From Candidatus Latescibacterota bacterium (GTDB lineage Bacteria; Latescibacterota; UBA2968; GCA-2709665), in NCBI GenBank assembly GCA_012271065.1, contig JAAXHE010000282.1, positions 1 to 18,310 of the forward strand: a stretch of DNA of 18,310 nt, in the 5' to 3' direction. Below are positions 8,250 through 14,934 of the stretch, in pieces (within the stretch, counting starts at the first letter, position 1; each line of letters starts with the position of its first letter). Below the pieces are notes generated by a model that made no database searches, was not told where the DNA came from, and saw only the letters and a list, made by a program, of their open reading frames with translations. Both the position numbers and the translations under genes were made by a program.

Positions 8250-9095
8250 CTAACTGGCCACGAAGTGCCGGAAGAGCGGCTTCACTTCCTCCGGAAGTCC
8301 CTCGTACACGTCTCGGCTCAGGGGCTCCATCTCGTAGTTCTTCCCGCCGGTCTCCACCACCATCATTTCGTGCTCCGGCGTGCCTTTGTGCGTCGGATTC
8401 AGGTTCAGCCACCAGGGCGCGTAACGCACGATCAGGGCCACCCGGGGGCTGCCGCTCCGGTTGGGGGCAACCGCGTGCCACTGCCGGCTGTCGTAGAGCA
8501 GTACCGATCCCGCCCTGCCCTGGGCATTGATCTCGGTTGGCTGGGGCGCCTCGTTGTCGAAGCCGGCGATGTCTCCCGTCGCCGGATTGTGGTCCTTCCG
8601 GTGCGTGCCGGGCAACAGCAGCGTCCCTCCGTTGGCCGCGGTGAAATCGGTCAGCATCCACAACGACGACGCGTGCATCATCGCGTCCGGGTAGGGGGTG
8701 GGGACATTGGAGGCGTTCGTCTGGTTGAACGGCCAGTCCGCGTGCCAGTAGCCGCGCTCGTTCCCCGGATGGTTCACCACGACGTCGGTGCAGGAGATCC
8801 TCAGCCAGGGACCGAAGATAATTTCGAGGGCCCCGACGATCCGCCGGTCGGCCAGGTACGGCGCGAACGACTGGTCGTGGTTGATGGCCTGCTTGAGCAC
8901 GCCGACGCCGCGGGCGCCCACGCGGTGGCCCCTGGCCCGAGTCGCCTCCTCCCTGGCCTGGTGGGCGGCGTCATTGGCGGCCTGCGCCCGCAGGACGCGT
9001 TTGCGGATCCCGCCCACTTCCCCGGAGGGAATGACGTCCTCGACGATACAGCAGCCGTTTTCCCTGATGTGGCGCGCAATTTCAGCTGGTTCCAT
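8250..9095 (-). CDS. Phytanoyl-CoA dioxygenase (PhyH) family, Fe(II)/2-oxoglutarate oxygenase
   Basis: The 281-residue protein has the full facial triad of PhyH-type enzymes: His118-Ala-Asp120 in 'GYWHADWPFN', distal His207 in 'DSRQWHAVAPN', and the 2-oxoglutarate-binding Arg218 in 'GSPRVALIVRYAPWW'. Other family marks are 'NGGTLLLPGTHRKDHN' and the N-terminal 'GCCIVEDVIPSGEV'. The length is normal for bacterial members, which hydroxylate diverse small molecules, not necessarily phytanoyl-CoA. TGAGG lies about seven bases before the ATG. It is the gene downstream of the UxuA-like gene, separated by 259 bases that hold hairpins, so it is likely its own transcription unit. A cytosolic location is expected. 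Confidence 0.92.
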   Translation of the reverse strand: MEPAEIARHIRENGCCIVEDVIPSGEVGGIRKRVLRAQAANDAAHQAREEATRARGHRVGARGVGVLKQAINHDQSFAPYLADRRIVGALEIIFGPWLRISCTDVVVNHPGNERGYWHADWPFNQTNASNVPTPYPDAMMHASSLWMLTDFTAANGGTLLLPGTHRKDHNPATGDIAGFDNEAPQPTEINAQGRAGSVLLYDSRQWHAVAPNRSGSPRVALIVRYAPWWLNLNPTHKGTPEHEMMVVETGGKNYEMEPLSRDVYEGLPEEVKPLFRHFVAS

Positions 9096-9354
9096 GTCTC
9101 AGCCTCAATTCGAAAAAAAGAACCCGATTGAATCGACCACAAAAAGCATGAATGCGGGTAGAGGGTAGACCAAAGGCGGTGAGACGGTAGCCGGTAGAGG
9201 TTAGAGATTACCTGCCTTGTGAGGCTTCTTTTCGTGCCGGAGGCAAGGAGGGATAAATTGGCCGGCAAGGATATCTTCTACCGTCTCCCGTCAACCCAAA
9301 TTTGACGGGCCCGGGGGAAAGGTCCTGTTCACTTCCTAGTGACCTGTATCCTGG
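9096..9354. repeat. Repeat-rich intergenic region with inverted repeats and hairpins
   Basis: Between the UxuA-like stop and the PhyH start there are several structures. gagacggtag (9181-9190) has its exact reverse complement ctaccgtctc at 9278-9287. The left arm is part of a G-rich run with GGTAG at 9157, 9164, 9186 and 9193. CCCGTCAA (9287-9294) and TTGACGGG (9302-9309) form a perfect 8-bp stem with a 7-base loop. A smaller hairpin, TCACT-TCCT-AGTGA, lies near 9330-9343. The 8-bp hairpin may end the UxuA-like transcript, though no T-run follows. The 10-bp arms look like a MITE- or REP-like element remnant. No gene is present. Confidence 0.65.
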
Positions 9355-10428
9355 TTAACCGTACACCGCCTGAATCATGGCATTGATGTAACCGAAGCAG
9401 TACGCGTAGGACTGATAGGAACGGTTCGGATCGTCGTCGGTCCAAGGGACGTGATCGGGATCGATGCCGTAGCAGTAGCCGGTGTCCTTGAGGGCCTTTA
9501 TAACTCGGTAGAAGTCCATGTCTCCCTCATCGGGCAGAGACTCGCGGAAGCTGTACAGCCCTCCGATGATGTTTCGATAGTGAACCAGGAAAATCGTATT
9601 GCGGCTGCTGAAGTACTCAATGATGGGATAGATCTCGGTGGCCGGGTCTTCGAGCCCTTCCGCGACGGAGCCCACGCAGAAGTTCCAGCCGTGATACGGT
9701 CCGCGCTGTATCTCGATGAAACGCTTCATGCCCTCAAAGTCATTGAGGACTTTGTCAACGCCCTTGTAGCCGGGAGGCGTGGCGGGGTCCTCCTGCGAAT
9801 TGCCCATTCGCACCTTGAATTCTTCCGCCACCGGAATCATCCGTTCCAGCAGATACTCGATGCGTTCCCAGTACATGTCCGCCGTGACGCGCCCGGCCTC
9901 GGTCAGCCTGGCCTGTTCTTCCGCCGGGATCTTGTCCACGCGGAACGCGGTGTGGAAGAAGCCGCCGCGGCCTTCTTCCGGCTCGGTGCGGTCGATGGGC
10001 AGGACGCAGGTGTTATAGCGCAGGGAGTCGACGCCGGCGCGCGAGGCGGTCCGGATCATCTCGCACACGATGTCGATTTCCCGGTCGCGTTCCGGGCTTT
10101 TGCCATAATAGATGATGTTGTGAAAACGCTCGTATATCGGCAGCGAGCTCATATCCAGTGTGATCCCGAACCGCTCGTGGTGTTCCCGTACCTGGACCAG
10201 TTCGTCGAGGTCCCATCCTCGGCCGTCATGGAAGGGAAAGATAACGGCCTTGTGACGCACCCCGCACCGCTGCAAGAAGCGCAACTCGGCGTCGGTGGAC
10301 CCGAAACTTTGCGTGCGCACGTACATGCGCCCGCCGTTCGACGCCGTTGACTGTGACGCGTCTCCGGAGGCGGATGCGGCCGCCTCACCGGCTGCCAGGC
10401 CCTGTTCGAATGGATCGGTTTTCGTCAT
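9355..10428 (-). CDS. Mannonate-dehydratase (UxuA)-like TIM-barrel protein
   Basis: The 357-residue product matches the UxuA family (PF03786) across its C-terminal half: 'WNFCVGSVAEG' (ligand Cys251), 'IFLVHYRNI' (ligand His283), 'GDMDFYRVIKALKDTG' and 'GIDPDHVP' (ligand Asp324). The usual HPDDP segment, which supplies a metal-binding His in mannonate dehydratases, here reads 'GNSQEDPATPP' at 209-219, so one metal ligand seems replaced. True mannonate dehydratase activity is therefore doubtful; a related sugar-acid isomerase or dehydratase, or a non-catalytic member, is possible. Residues 1-33 are Ala/Ser-rich and may be extra. AAAGGAA before ATG 10428 supports the start; Met35 (10326) has no site. 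It is presumably transcribed on its own or with the downstream PhyH. Confidence 0.85.
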   Translation of the reverse strand: MTKTDPFEQGLAAGEAAASASGDASQSTASNGGRMYVRTQSFGSTDAELRFLQRCGVRHKAVIFPFHDGRGWDLDELVQVREHHERFGITLDMSSLPIYERFHNIIYYGKSPERDREIDIVCEMIRTASRAGVDSLRYNTCVLPIDRTEPEEGRGGFFHTAFRVDKIPAEEQARLTEAGRVTADMYWERIEYLLERMIPVAEEFKVRMGNSQEDPATPPGYKGVDKVLNDFEGMKRFIEIQRGPYHGWNFCVGSVAEGLEDPATEIYPIIEYFSSRNTIFLVHYRNIIGGLYSFRESLPDEGDMDFYRVIKALKDTGYCYGIDPDHVPWTDDDPNRSYQSYAYCFGYINAMIQAVYG

Positions 10429-10595
10429 GGGATTCCTTTCTTCAGTTCAAGGACGACGTGGGAATACAGACAACGTACACGTAGGGAAATCGTACTTCTA
10501 TTTTTCTAATGTGATGTGCTTTAAAGAACCCCCACCAGAAAAAAGCCCGGTGGGGATTAAAATACGGTCAGAACATACCGGTGGATGGGCCGCTA
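10429..10595. terminator. Intergenic hairpin downstream of the toxin gene
   Basis: CCCCACC (10530-10536) and GGTGGGG (10549-10555) form a perfect 7-bp stem with a 12-base loop. Read on the minus strand, the hairpin lies about 40 bases after the toxin stop and is followed by a modestly T-containing stretch (GTTCTTT). It is a candidate terminator for the toxin-antitoxin operon. The rest of the gap contains the upstream region of the UxuA-like gene, with no clear promoter pair. Confidence 0.45.
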
Positions 10596-10865
10596 TCATA
10601 AACGCCTGAGTAACGCATCATACGCGGCATGCGATCCAATCCAAAACCAAAAGATGTGATCTCCTTCTCGCAAACCTAATGCCCGATAGCCGATGCCAAC
10701 GCGAACCGCAAAGATGGGCTGACGCTGGCTGACTTGCTTGAATTGGAGACTGGAGTGATAGGGATTTGCGCGCCAAAGTCTGAAAGCCTGGCCAGCCTGC
10801 ATTTGTACCTGGGAAGAAAGCCGGATGAGCCGCCTCCGAAACCCTCTCGTTACACTGGACGTCAT
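10596..10865 (-). CDS. RelE/ParE-like toxin of a type II toxin-antitoxin pair
   Basis: This 89-residue protein has the compact RelE/ParE layout: a basic N-terminal helix 'FRRRLIRLSSQVQMQAGQAF', then 'LWRANPYHSSLQFKQVS', 'IFAVRVGIGYRALG', and the end 'IFWFWIGSHAAYDALLRRL'. The pattern 'NPYHpSLxFK...YRALG...WIGSHxxYD' is characteristic of a widespread ParE/RelE-superfamily clade, presumably a ribosome-dependent mRNA nuclease or gyrase poison; which target cannot be told. Its ATG overlaps the antitoxin stop (ATGA, 10865-10862), so the two are translationally coupled. The length is normal and the protein appears intact. Confidence 0.85.
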   Translation of the reverse strand: MTSSVTRGFRRRLIRLSSQVQMQAGQAFRLWRANPYHSSLQFKQVSQRQPIFAVRVGIGYRALGLREGDHIFWFWIGSHAAYDALLRRL

Positions 10866-11101
10866 TGACGAGATCGATCGACCGGAAAAACATCATCAAA
10901 TGCAATCGGTTCGGTCGCGGCAATCTCTTTTCTAGCTGCTTCGGCCAAACGGTCCCACTGCTCATCGGTTGTGGCTTCAAAACGTGCCGTCCAAACGTGA
11001 TCATCCTTCAGGTCGGCCAGAATACGTGTGGCAATGGCATCCTGTTTGTCCGGCGACAGCTTCTGGATTTCTGAAAATGCCTGCTGAAGCAAGTTGGTCA
11101 T
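10862..11101 (-). CDS. Antitoxin of the RelE/ParE-like pair
   Basis: The 79-residue acidic protein begins 'MTNLLQQAFSEIQKLSPDKQD' (in part), a helix common to short addiction-module antitoxins, and continues 'AIATRILADLKDDHVW' and 'ARFEATTDEQWDRLA', ending in a Pro-containing tail that may wrap the toxin. The central part 'EIQKLSPDKQDAIATRIL' is seen in many antitoxins paired with this toxin clade. No clear helix-turn-helix or ribbon-helix-helix is visible, so autoregulation is uncertain. AAGGA lies about nine bases before the ATG. It overlaps the toxin start by four bases, the classic antitoxin-first order. Confidence 0.8.
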   Translation of the reverse strand: MTNLLQQAFSEIQKLSPDKQDAIATRILADLKDDHVWTARFEATTDEQWDRLAEAARKEIAATEPIAFDDVFPVDRSRQ

Positions 11102-11430
11102 TTCTTCAGGTCCTTGCGCGAGTGCGCAGTTATCTGGAAATAAAACTCCAAATGCCGAAATTGGTTGGATGTACTTCTGATCAGGCAGGTAGCTGGGGTT
11201 TAAGGTTGTTCTGCTCTTTCACTCTTTCGACTGCTCGCTTGTTTGCGCGGGACCATCGTCTCACTCATGCTGGAACAGATGGCTCTACCTGAATAAACGA
11301 AAACCTCGTGCGAAATCTCACATGAGGTTGGACGCATTAACACCGGGTTTACTCTAAGTCACCCTACTCACCCTCGGCCGTCCTCTCCTGATAGCAGTCC
11401 GTCATGAACTTGCCGAGCTTCCTCCGAGGT
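11102..11430. other. Intergenic region between the DUF2188 gene and the toxin-antitoxin pair
   Basis: No gene was found in these 329 bases. AACCTC (11302-11307) and GAGGTT (11324-11329) form an imperfect stem with an extra inner GTG/CAC pairing. It has no T-run, so it is a weak terminator candidate for the DUF2188 gene. The part nearest 11101 should hold the antitoxin promoter, but no good -35/-10 pair was identified. Short frames on both strands carry no motif. Confidence 0.4.
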
Positions 11431-11646
11431 TTACTTAGCCTTTATCCACTTTTGTACAGTTCCATCTCGTCTGTGGATGACAACATCACTGCCATTCGAT
11501 ATTTCGCTGGCGCGCTTTTCGGCAGCAGATTTGGTGTCGTAGATTTTTGACGCCCTGGAATTCCCCGACTTAAAGACTGCCCAACGATCTCTTCTTGAGA
11601 TGACATGAACTCTCTTGCAATTGGATGCTTGTGTTTTTTGCGCCAT
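11431..11646 (-). CDS. DUF2188 domain-containing small protein
   Basis: The 71-residue product fits DUF2188: 'VHVISRRDRWAVFKSGNSRA', then 'YDTKSAAEKRASEIS' and 'DVVIHRRDGTVQKW'. Family members are small basic proteins of unknown role. I start at the ATG at 11646-11644, because GGAAGGGA lies about seven bases upstream and the family begins there. An ATG at 11763 in the same frame would add 39 residues that do not look like the family. The gene stands alone, about 175 bases from the downstream end of the PhyH gene at 11822. The C-terminus ends with Lys-rich 'KWIKAK'. No neighbour suggests a function. Confidence 0.8.
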   Translation of the reverse strand: MAQKTQASNCKRVHVISRRDRWAVFKSGNSRASKIYDTKSAAEKRASEISNGSDVVIHRRDGTVQKWIKAK

Positions 11647-11821
11647 GGCAGGTCCCTTCCCACCCTCGTACGTGCTACCTTGAGTCGATTGTGAATAAAG
11701 CACACCGTGCAGACAGAACGAAAGGATTGGATCAAACCCCGCCAGTCGCATTCCCGGCGGCACGTGAAATTATACCGACAATTGGAAGCTATGGCAAGAA
11801 CGAAGACGATTTCTGTCGCGC

Positions 11822-12646
11822 TCAGCCGTACGCCCCTTTTTCGTGCCGTCCCAAGAGCCGCTGGAGGCGGGGGCCGGCATCTTCCCAGACGTGGTCCGGC
11901 ATGCGGTAGTCGATGAACGGATAAAGGCGCTGGGCGATCATTCGCTGGCTGTAGACAACGGAACCCACGTACCGGACCTCGTCGGAGTTGTTCCGCGACC
12001 CGCGGTGCCAGACCTGGTTGTGGAACATGTAGACGTCGCCCGGATTCGCGGTCAGGGAAACCGCCCGCCGGCCTTCGAAGGTGGGATTCTCGCGGTCGTT
12101 CGGATTCCGGCCGGCGAAGTGACTGCCGGGGATGACTTCCGTGACGCCGTATTCGATGGAATCGGCCTTGCTCAACGGGATCATTGCGTTCATCACGAAG
12201 CAGGGGATGGGGATATCCGGACTGTGACGCGGGACACCATCCGGCACCGGGAAGTGAATTCTGTCGTCCAGATGCCAGCCGCCGCCCTGGCCGGGTTCGT
12301 AACGCAGCGCGTTCTGGGACATCATATGGCAGTCCGCGCCCAGGATGGCCTCAGCCAGGCTGACGATGGGCTCCCTTTCGATCAGGTCCCTGAAGTTGCG
12401 GTCGTACTCGTACATGCGCATCATGCTGATGCCGCGGATGTGATCGCCGGCTTCATCGGCCTGAATGCGAGGGTCGTTCCACTTGCGCTTCATACCCTCC
12501 CTCAGTGCGTCCACCTCCTCGAGGGTAAGCACGTTCTCCAGGAAACAGTAGCCGTCGCGGTTGAAATCCTCCACAATTCTTCTGGTGGTTTCTTCGTCGA
12601 AGGGCTGTGCGTTTTTCGCGATCACGCTGTTGTCGGTTGCGGACAT
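11822..12646 (-). CDS. Phytanoyl-CoA dioxygenase (PhyH) family, intact HxD motif
   Basis: From the chosen start the protein has 274 residues. The Fe(II) triad is His125-Leu-Asp127 in 'GGGWHLDDRIHF' and His214 in 'HNQVWHRGSRNN'; the 2-oxoglutarate Arg is Arg225 in 'DEVRYVGSVVYSQR'. 'YCFLENVLTLEEVDALREG' and 'VTEVIPGSHFAGRNP' are also typical. The start ATG 12646-12644 is preceded by GGAGG at five bases; upstream ATGs at 12658 and 12736 lack such a site. A putative promoter reads AATATA/GCACAA on the plus strand (12679-12707). It is divergently transcribed from the PLP-enzyme operon, so a shared regulatory region and a related pathway are possible. The substrate is unknown. Confidence 0.92.
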   Translation of the reverse strand: MSATDNSVIAKNAQPFDEETTRRIVEDFNRDGYCFLENVLTLEEVDALREGMKRKWNDPRIQADEAGDHIRGISMMRMYEYDRNFRDLIEREPIVSLAEAILGADCHMMSQNALRYEPGQGGGWHLDDRIHFPVPDGVPRHSPDIPIPCFVMNAMIPLSKADSIEYGVTEVIPGSHFAGRNPNDRENPTFEGRRAVSLTANPGDVYMFHNQVWHRGSRNNSDEVRYVGSVVYSQRMIAQRLYPFIDYRMPDHVWEDAGPRLQRLLGRHEKGAYG

Positions 12647-12678
12647 TCGTACCTCCATGGCTGGTCTGCGGTTTCCCG

Positions 12679-12707
12679 AATATAGAAATCGGCCGGGGCG
12701 GGCACAA
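12679..12707 (-). promoter_or_regulatory. Putative sigma-70-type promoter for the PhyH gene
   Basis: On the minus strand TATATT (12684-12679; one mismatch to TATAAT) lies 17 bases downstream of TTGTGC (12707-12702; three matches to TTGACA). It is about 33 bases before the start codon. The -35 is weak, so this is a tentative call. Confidence 0.4.
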
Positions 12708-12742
12708 CGGAATTGAACGGAGGCGCACAACGCCATTTCTCT

Positions 12743-12771
12743 TTGACTTCCGCGGGAAACTGTGTCATCAT
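12743..12771 (+). promoter_or_regulatory. Putative sigma-70-type promoter for the PLP-enzyme operon
   Basis: TTGACT (12743-12748; five of six matches to TTGACA) and CATCAT (12766-12771; four of six matches to TATAAT) are separated by exactly 17 bases. This would give a leader of roughly 90 bases before ATG 12870. It sits in the 223-bp gap between divergent genes and does not overlap the opposite promoter candidate at 12679-12707. The -10 is weak. Confidence 0.45.
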
Positions 12772-12869
12772 GCCATCGGCGCCGCCCGTTGTGGTGTCGT
12801 CATTGATTGTTCGCGTGAAACGGGGTCAATCCGCGACACCCGGATCCCACACTCCGGATGGAGGAATCC

Positions 12870-13919
12870 ATGGCTGTAAGCGCACAGGAGTTGCAGGCGG
12901 TAATCGAACGATTTCCTAGGACGGCACTGGCCGAACTGCCCACGCCGCTGCACGATTGCCCGCGGTTCTCGGAAGCGCTCGGGGGGAAGGTGCGTGTGAT
13001 GGTGAAGCGGGACGACCTGACCGGGCTCGCGTTTGGAGGAAACAAGACGCGAAAGTTCGATCTGGCCCTGGGCGACGCGTTGGCGCACGGGGCGACGGCC
13101 GTGGTGACGGGCGCGGCGTCGCAGTCGAACCACGCGCGACAGGCGGCCGCCGCGGCTGCGAAGCTGGGCATGAAATGCGTGCTGGTGAACCGTCACGATC
13201 ACCGGAGCCTGATGGGAATCCAGGGTAATCAGCTGCTGGACAATATCTTCGGCGCAGACGTCAGACTGGTCGCCGACGGCGTGAGCCAGGAGGAAGTCAA
13301 GAAAGGGGTTATGGAAGAGCTGCGGGCGCGGGGAGAGACACCCTATCTCATCGGGCGGCGGGCGGTGGTGCTGGGAACGGTGGCGTACGTCGGTTGCGCG
13401 CTGGAGATCGTGAATCAACTCGAGGCGATGGCCGCGCAGGCGAATTTCATCTGTACGGCATCCGGACACGGCACACACGCCGGGCTGGCGCTTGGGATGA
13501 AGGCGCTGGGGCTGCAGGTTCGGACACAGGGATTCTCGCCGAGCAGGGGAGACAACGCGAGGCGAAACGCGCAAATTGCGGAAATCGCCAACGAAACCGC
13601 GGCGCTGATGGAACTGGATGTACAAATGACGGCCGGCGAAATGGAGAATACGGACGCGTACGTCGGCGAAGAATACGGGATTGTAACCGAAGCGGGGCTG
13701 GACGCATTGCACCTGCTGGCGAGGACGGAGGGCATCCTGCTGGATCCGGTATACACGGGAAAGGCCATGTCCGGGGTCATCGACCGGATCCGGACGGGAG
13801 AGATTCCGCCGGGGGCCACCGTGGTTTACGTACACACGGGAGGGAACCCGGCGCTGTTCGCATACGCGCCGGAGCTCATTGCCCACGGCGATTATCGCCA
13901 GAACATCGTAACCGCGTGA
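12870..13919 (+). CDS. D-cysteine desulfhydrase / ACC-deaminase-like PLP enzyme
   Basis: The 349-residue protein belongs to the fold-type II PLP family of D-cysteine desulfhydrase and 1-aminocyclopropane-1-carboxylate deaminase. 'VKRDDLTGLAFGGNKTRKF' carries the Schiff-base Lys (Lys59); 'GAASQSNHARQ' is the substrate-loop Ser-Asn-His; 'TASGHGTHAGLALG' is the phosphate-binding loop, slightly unusual in having GHG for GSG; 'LDPVYTGKAMSG' and 'HTGGNPALFAYAPEL' close the fold. Such enzymes eliminate or open alpha-amino acids and release ammonia and 2-oxo acids. GGAGG lies five bases before ATG 12870, which I prefer over the ATG at 12858. It is the first gene of the plus-strand operon. Substrate specificity is not resolved by sequence. 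Confidence 0.9.
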   Translation: MAVSAQELQAVIERFPRTALAELPTPLHDCPRFSEALGGKVRVMVKRDDLTGLAFGGNKTRKFDLALGDALAHGATAVVTGAASQSNHARQAAAAAAKLGMKCVLVNRHDHRSLMGIQGNQLLDNIFGADVRLVADGVSQEEVKKGVMEELRARGETPYLIGRRAVVLGTVAYVGCALEIVNQLEAMAAQANFICTASGHGTHAGLALGMKALGLQVRTQGFSPSRGDNARRNAQIAEIANETAALMELDVQMTAGEMENTDAYVGEEYGIVTEAGLDALHLLARTEGILLDPVYTGKAMSGVIDRIRTGEIPPGATVVYVHTGGNPALFAYAPELIAHGDYRQNIVTA

Positions 13920-13969
13920 GGCGAACGGCGAAACTATCAGGGCGCCCATTGCGCCTGAGGAGGATTGAG

Positions 13970-14755
13970 ATGACAGAAGACGAGAAATATCTATTCGATC
14001 TGAACGGGTACCTGGTACTCAAAGATGTCCTGACACCGGAGGAAGTCGACCGCTGCAACGAAGCGATCGATCGCCATGACGATCAGCTCAGGGAGAGGGA
14101 GGGGTCGCTCACGATTGGCGCGCCGGCGCTCGGGGGTACGTCGAACAGGAAGGATCTGAGCGGAATGCTGGCATGGGAGCGGCCGTGGTGCGAACCCTTT
14201 CGGGCGATGCTCGTGCATCCGCGTGTGATGCCTTATCTGCACGTGATTCTGGGCAAGAATTATCGGCTGGATCACGGGCCCGGTCTGATTGCCATGGACA
14301 AGGGCTGCGAAGGGGGCACGCTGCACGGGGGCGGTGTGGAACGTCCGGATCTTTCGGAGGCGTATTTTTTCAAGAGCGGGCGTATCTACTGCGGGTTGAC
14401 GGTCGTGGAGTATCTGCTGGCGGACGAGGGGCCGGGCGAAGGGGGTGTGGCGGTGGTGCCGGGAAGCCACAAGGCGAATCTGACGTGCCCGAGGGAGATG
14501 ATGCGGGGTGAGAAATTCCAGGAACATGTAGTGGAGGTCAACGGGCGCGCCGGAGATGTGGTGATTTTTACGGAGACGCTGACCCACGGGACGCTGCCGT
14601 GGACGGCCGACCATCAGCGGCGGGCGCTGCTGTACAAATTCAGCCCGGGATTCCAGGCCTACGGTGTGGGCGCGCATTCGGTGACCTATCCTGAATACAT
14701 TCTGGACATGACGGATGCGGAACGGGCGGTGATGGAACATCCGCATTACCGGTAG
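13970..14755 (+). CDS. PhyH-family protein with an HGG in place of the HxD iron motif
   Basis: The 261-residue protein aligns with PhyH by 'NGYLVLKDVLTPEEVDRC', 'GDVVIFTETLTHGTLPW' (distal His206), 'HQRRALLYKFSPG' (2-oxoglutarate Arg217 or 218) and 'VAVVPGSHKANL'. At the place of His-x-Asp it reads 'GTLHGGGVERPD', with His119-Gly-Gly121. Both other PhyH genes in this window keep the Asp. The lost carboxylate recalls the HxG/HxA motifs of alpha-ketoglutarate halogenases, but related PhyH homologues with HSGG in place of HxD are, as far as I recall, common in environmental bacteria, and may be oxygenases using another ligand or may be inactive. AGGAGG lies six bases before ATG 13970. It follows the PLP gene by 50 bases. 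Confidence 0.85.
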   Translation: MTEDEKYLFDLNGYLVLKDVLTPEEVDRCNEAIDRHDDQLREREGSLTIGAPALGGTSNRKDLSGMLAWERPWCEPFRAMLVHPRVMPYLHVILGKNYRLDHGPGLIAMDKGCEGGTLHGGGVERPDLSEAYFFKSGRIYCGLTVVEYLLADEGPGEGGVAVVPGSHKANLTCPREMMRGEKFQEHVVEVNGRAGDVVIFTETLTHGTLPWTADHQRRALLYKFSPGFQAYGVGAHSVTYPEYILDMTDAERAVMEHPHYR

Positions 14756-14787
14756 TTGCCGCTGAGTACAGCGTAGCAGGGAGTTGT

Positions 14788-14934
14788 ATGCCGACGTTCG
14801 GAGCAGGCGCAGTCGTCATATCTGAAGGGAAGGTGCTGCTGATCAAGAGGCGGGACTGCGAGGCGTGGGCGCTGCCGGGCGGGAACGCGTTCAGGTTGAG
14901 CCGGGAAGCGGAGAACCCAGGGTATGACCTATGA
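14788..14934 (+). pseudogene. Truncated Nudix hydrolase remnant
   Basis: The 48-residue frame begins 'MPTFGAGAVVISEGKVLLIK' and continues 'RRDCEAWALPGG', which is a faithful Nudix N-terminus with the LPGG just before the Nudix box. After residue 32 the expected box (Gx5Ex7REUxEExGU) is missing; the text becomes 'NAFRLSREAENPG' and stops at TGA 14932-14934. Hence the catalytic part is gone and the gene is a remnant of a Nudix hydrolase (usually 130-160 residues). It overlaps the amidohydrolase start at 14924 by 11 bases. A deletion that fused the remnant to the next gene's leader is the simplest explanation. Confidence 0.75.

Noticed and set aside
7995..9131. A 378-codon open frame on the plus strand
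   Set aside because: It is antisense to the PhyH gene and the end of the ankyrin gene, with Val/Gly/His-rich shadow composition.
9302..9309. Classical rho-independent terminator after the UxuA-like gene
   Set aside because: The 8-bp hairpin is strong but no T-run follows on the minus strand, so it is reported only as a hairpin.
12768..13949. A 393-codon open frame on the minus strand
   Set aside because: It is antisense to the PLP enzyme, which has all its family motifs; the antisense product is Arg/His-rich and motif-free.
13394..13969. Extending the HGG PhyH-like protein upstream to an ATG at 13394
   Set aside because: The added residues are the shadow of the PLP gene; the AGGAGG site before ATG 13970 fixes the real start.
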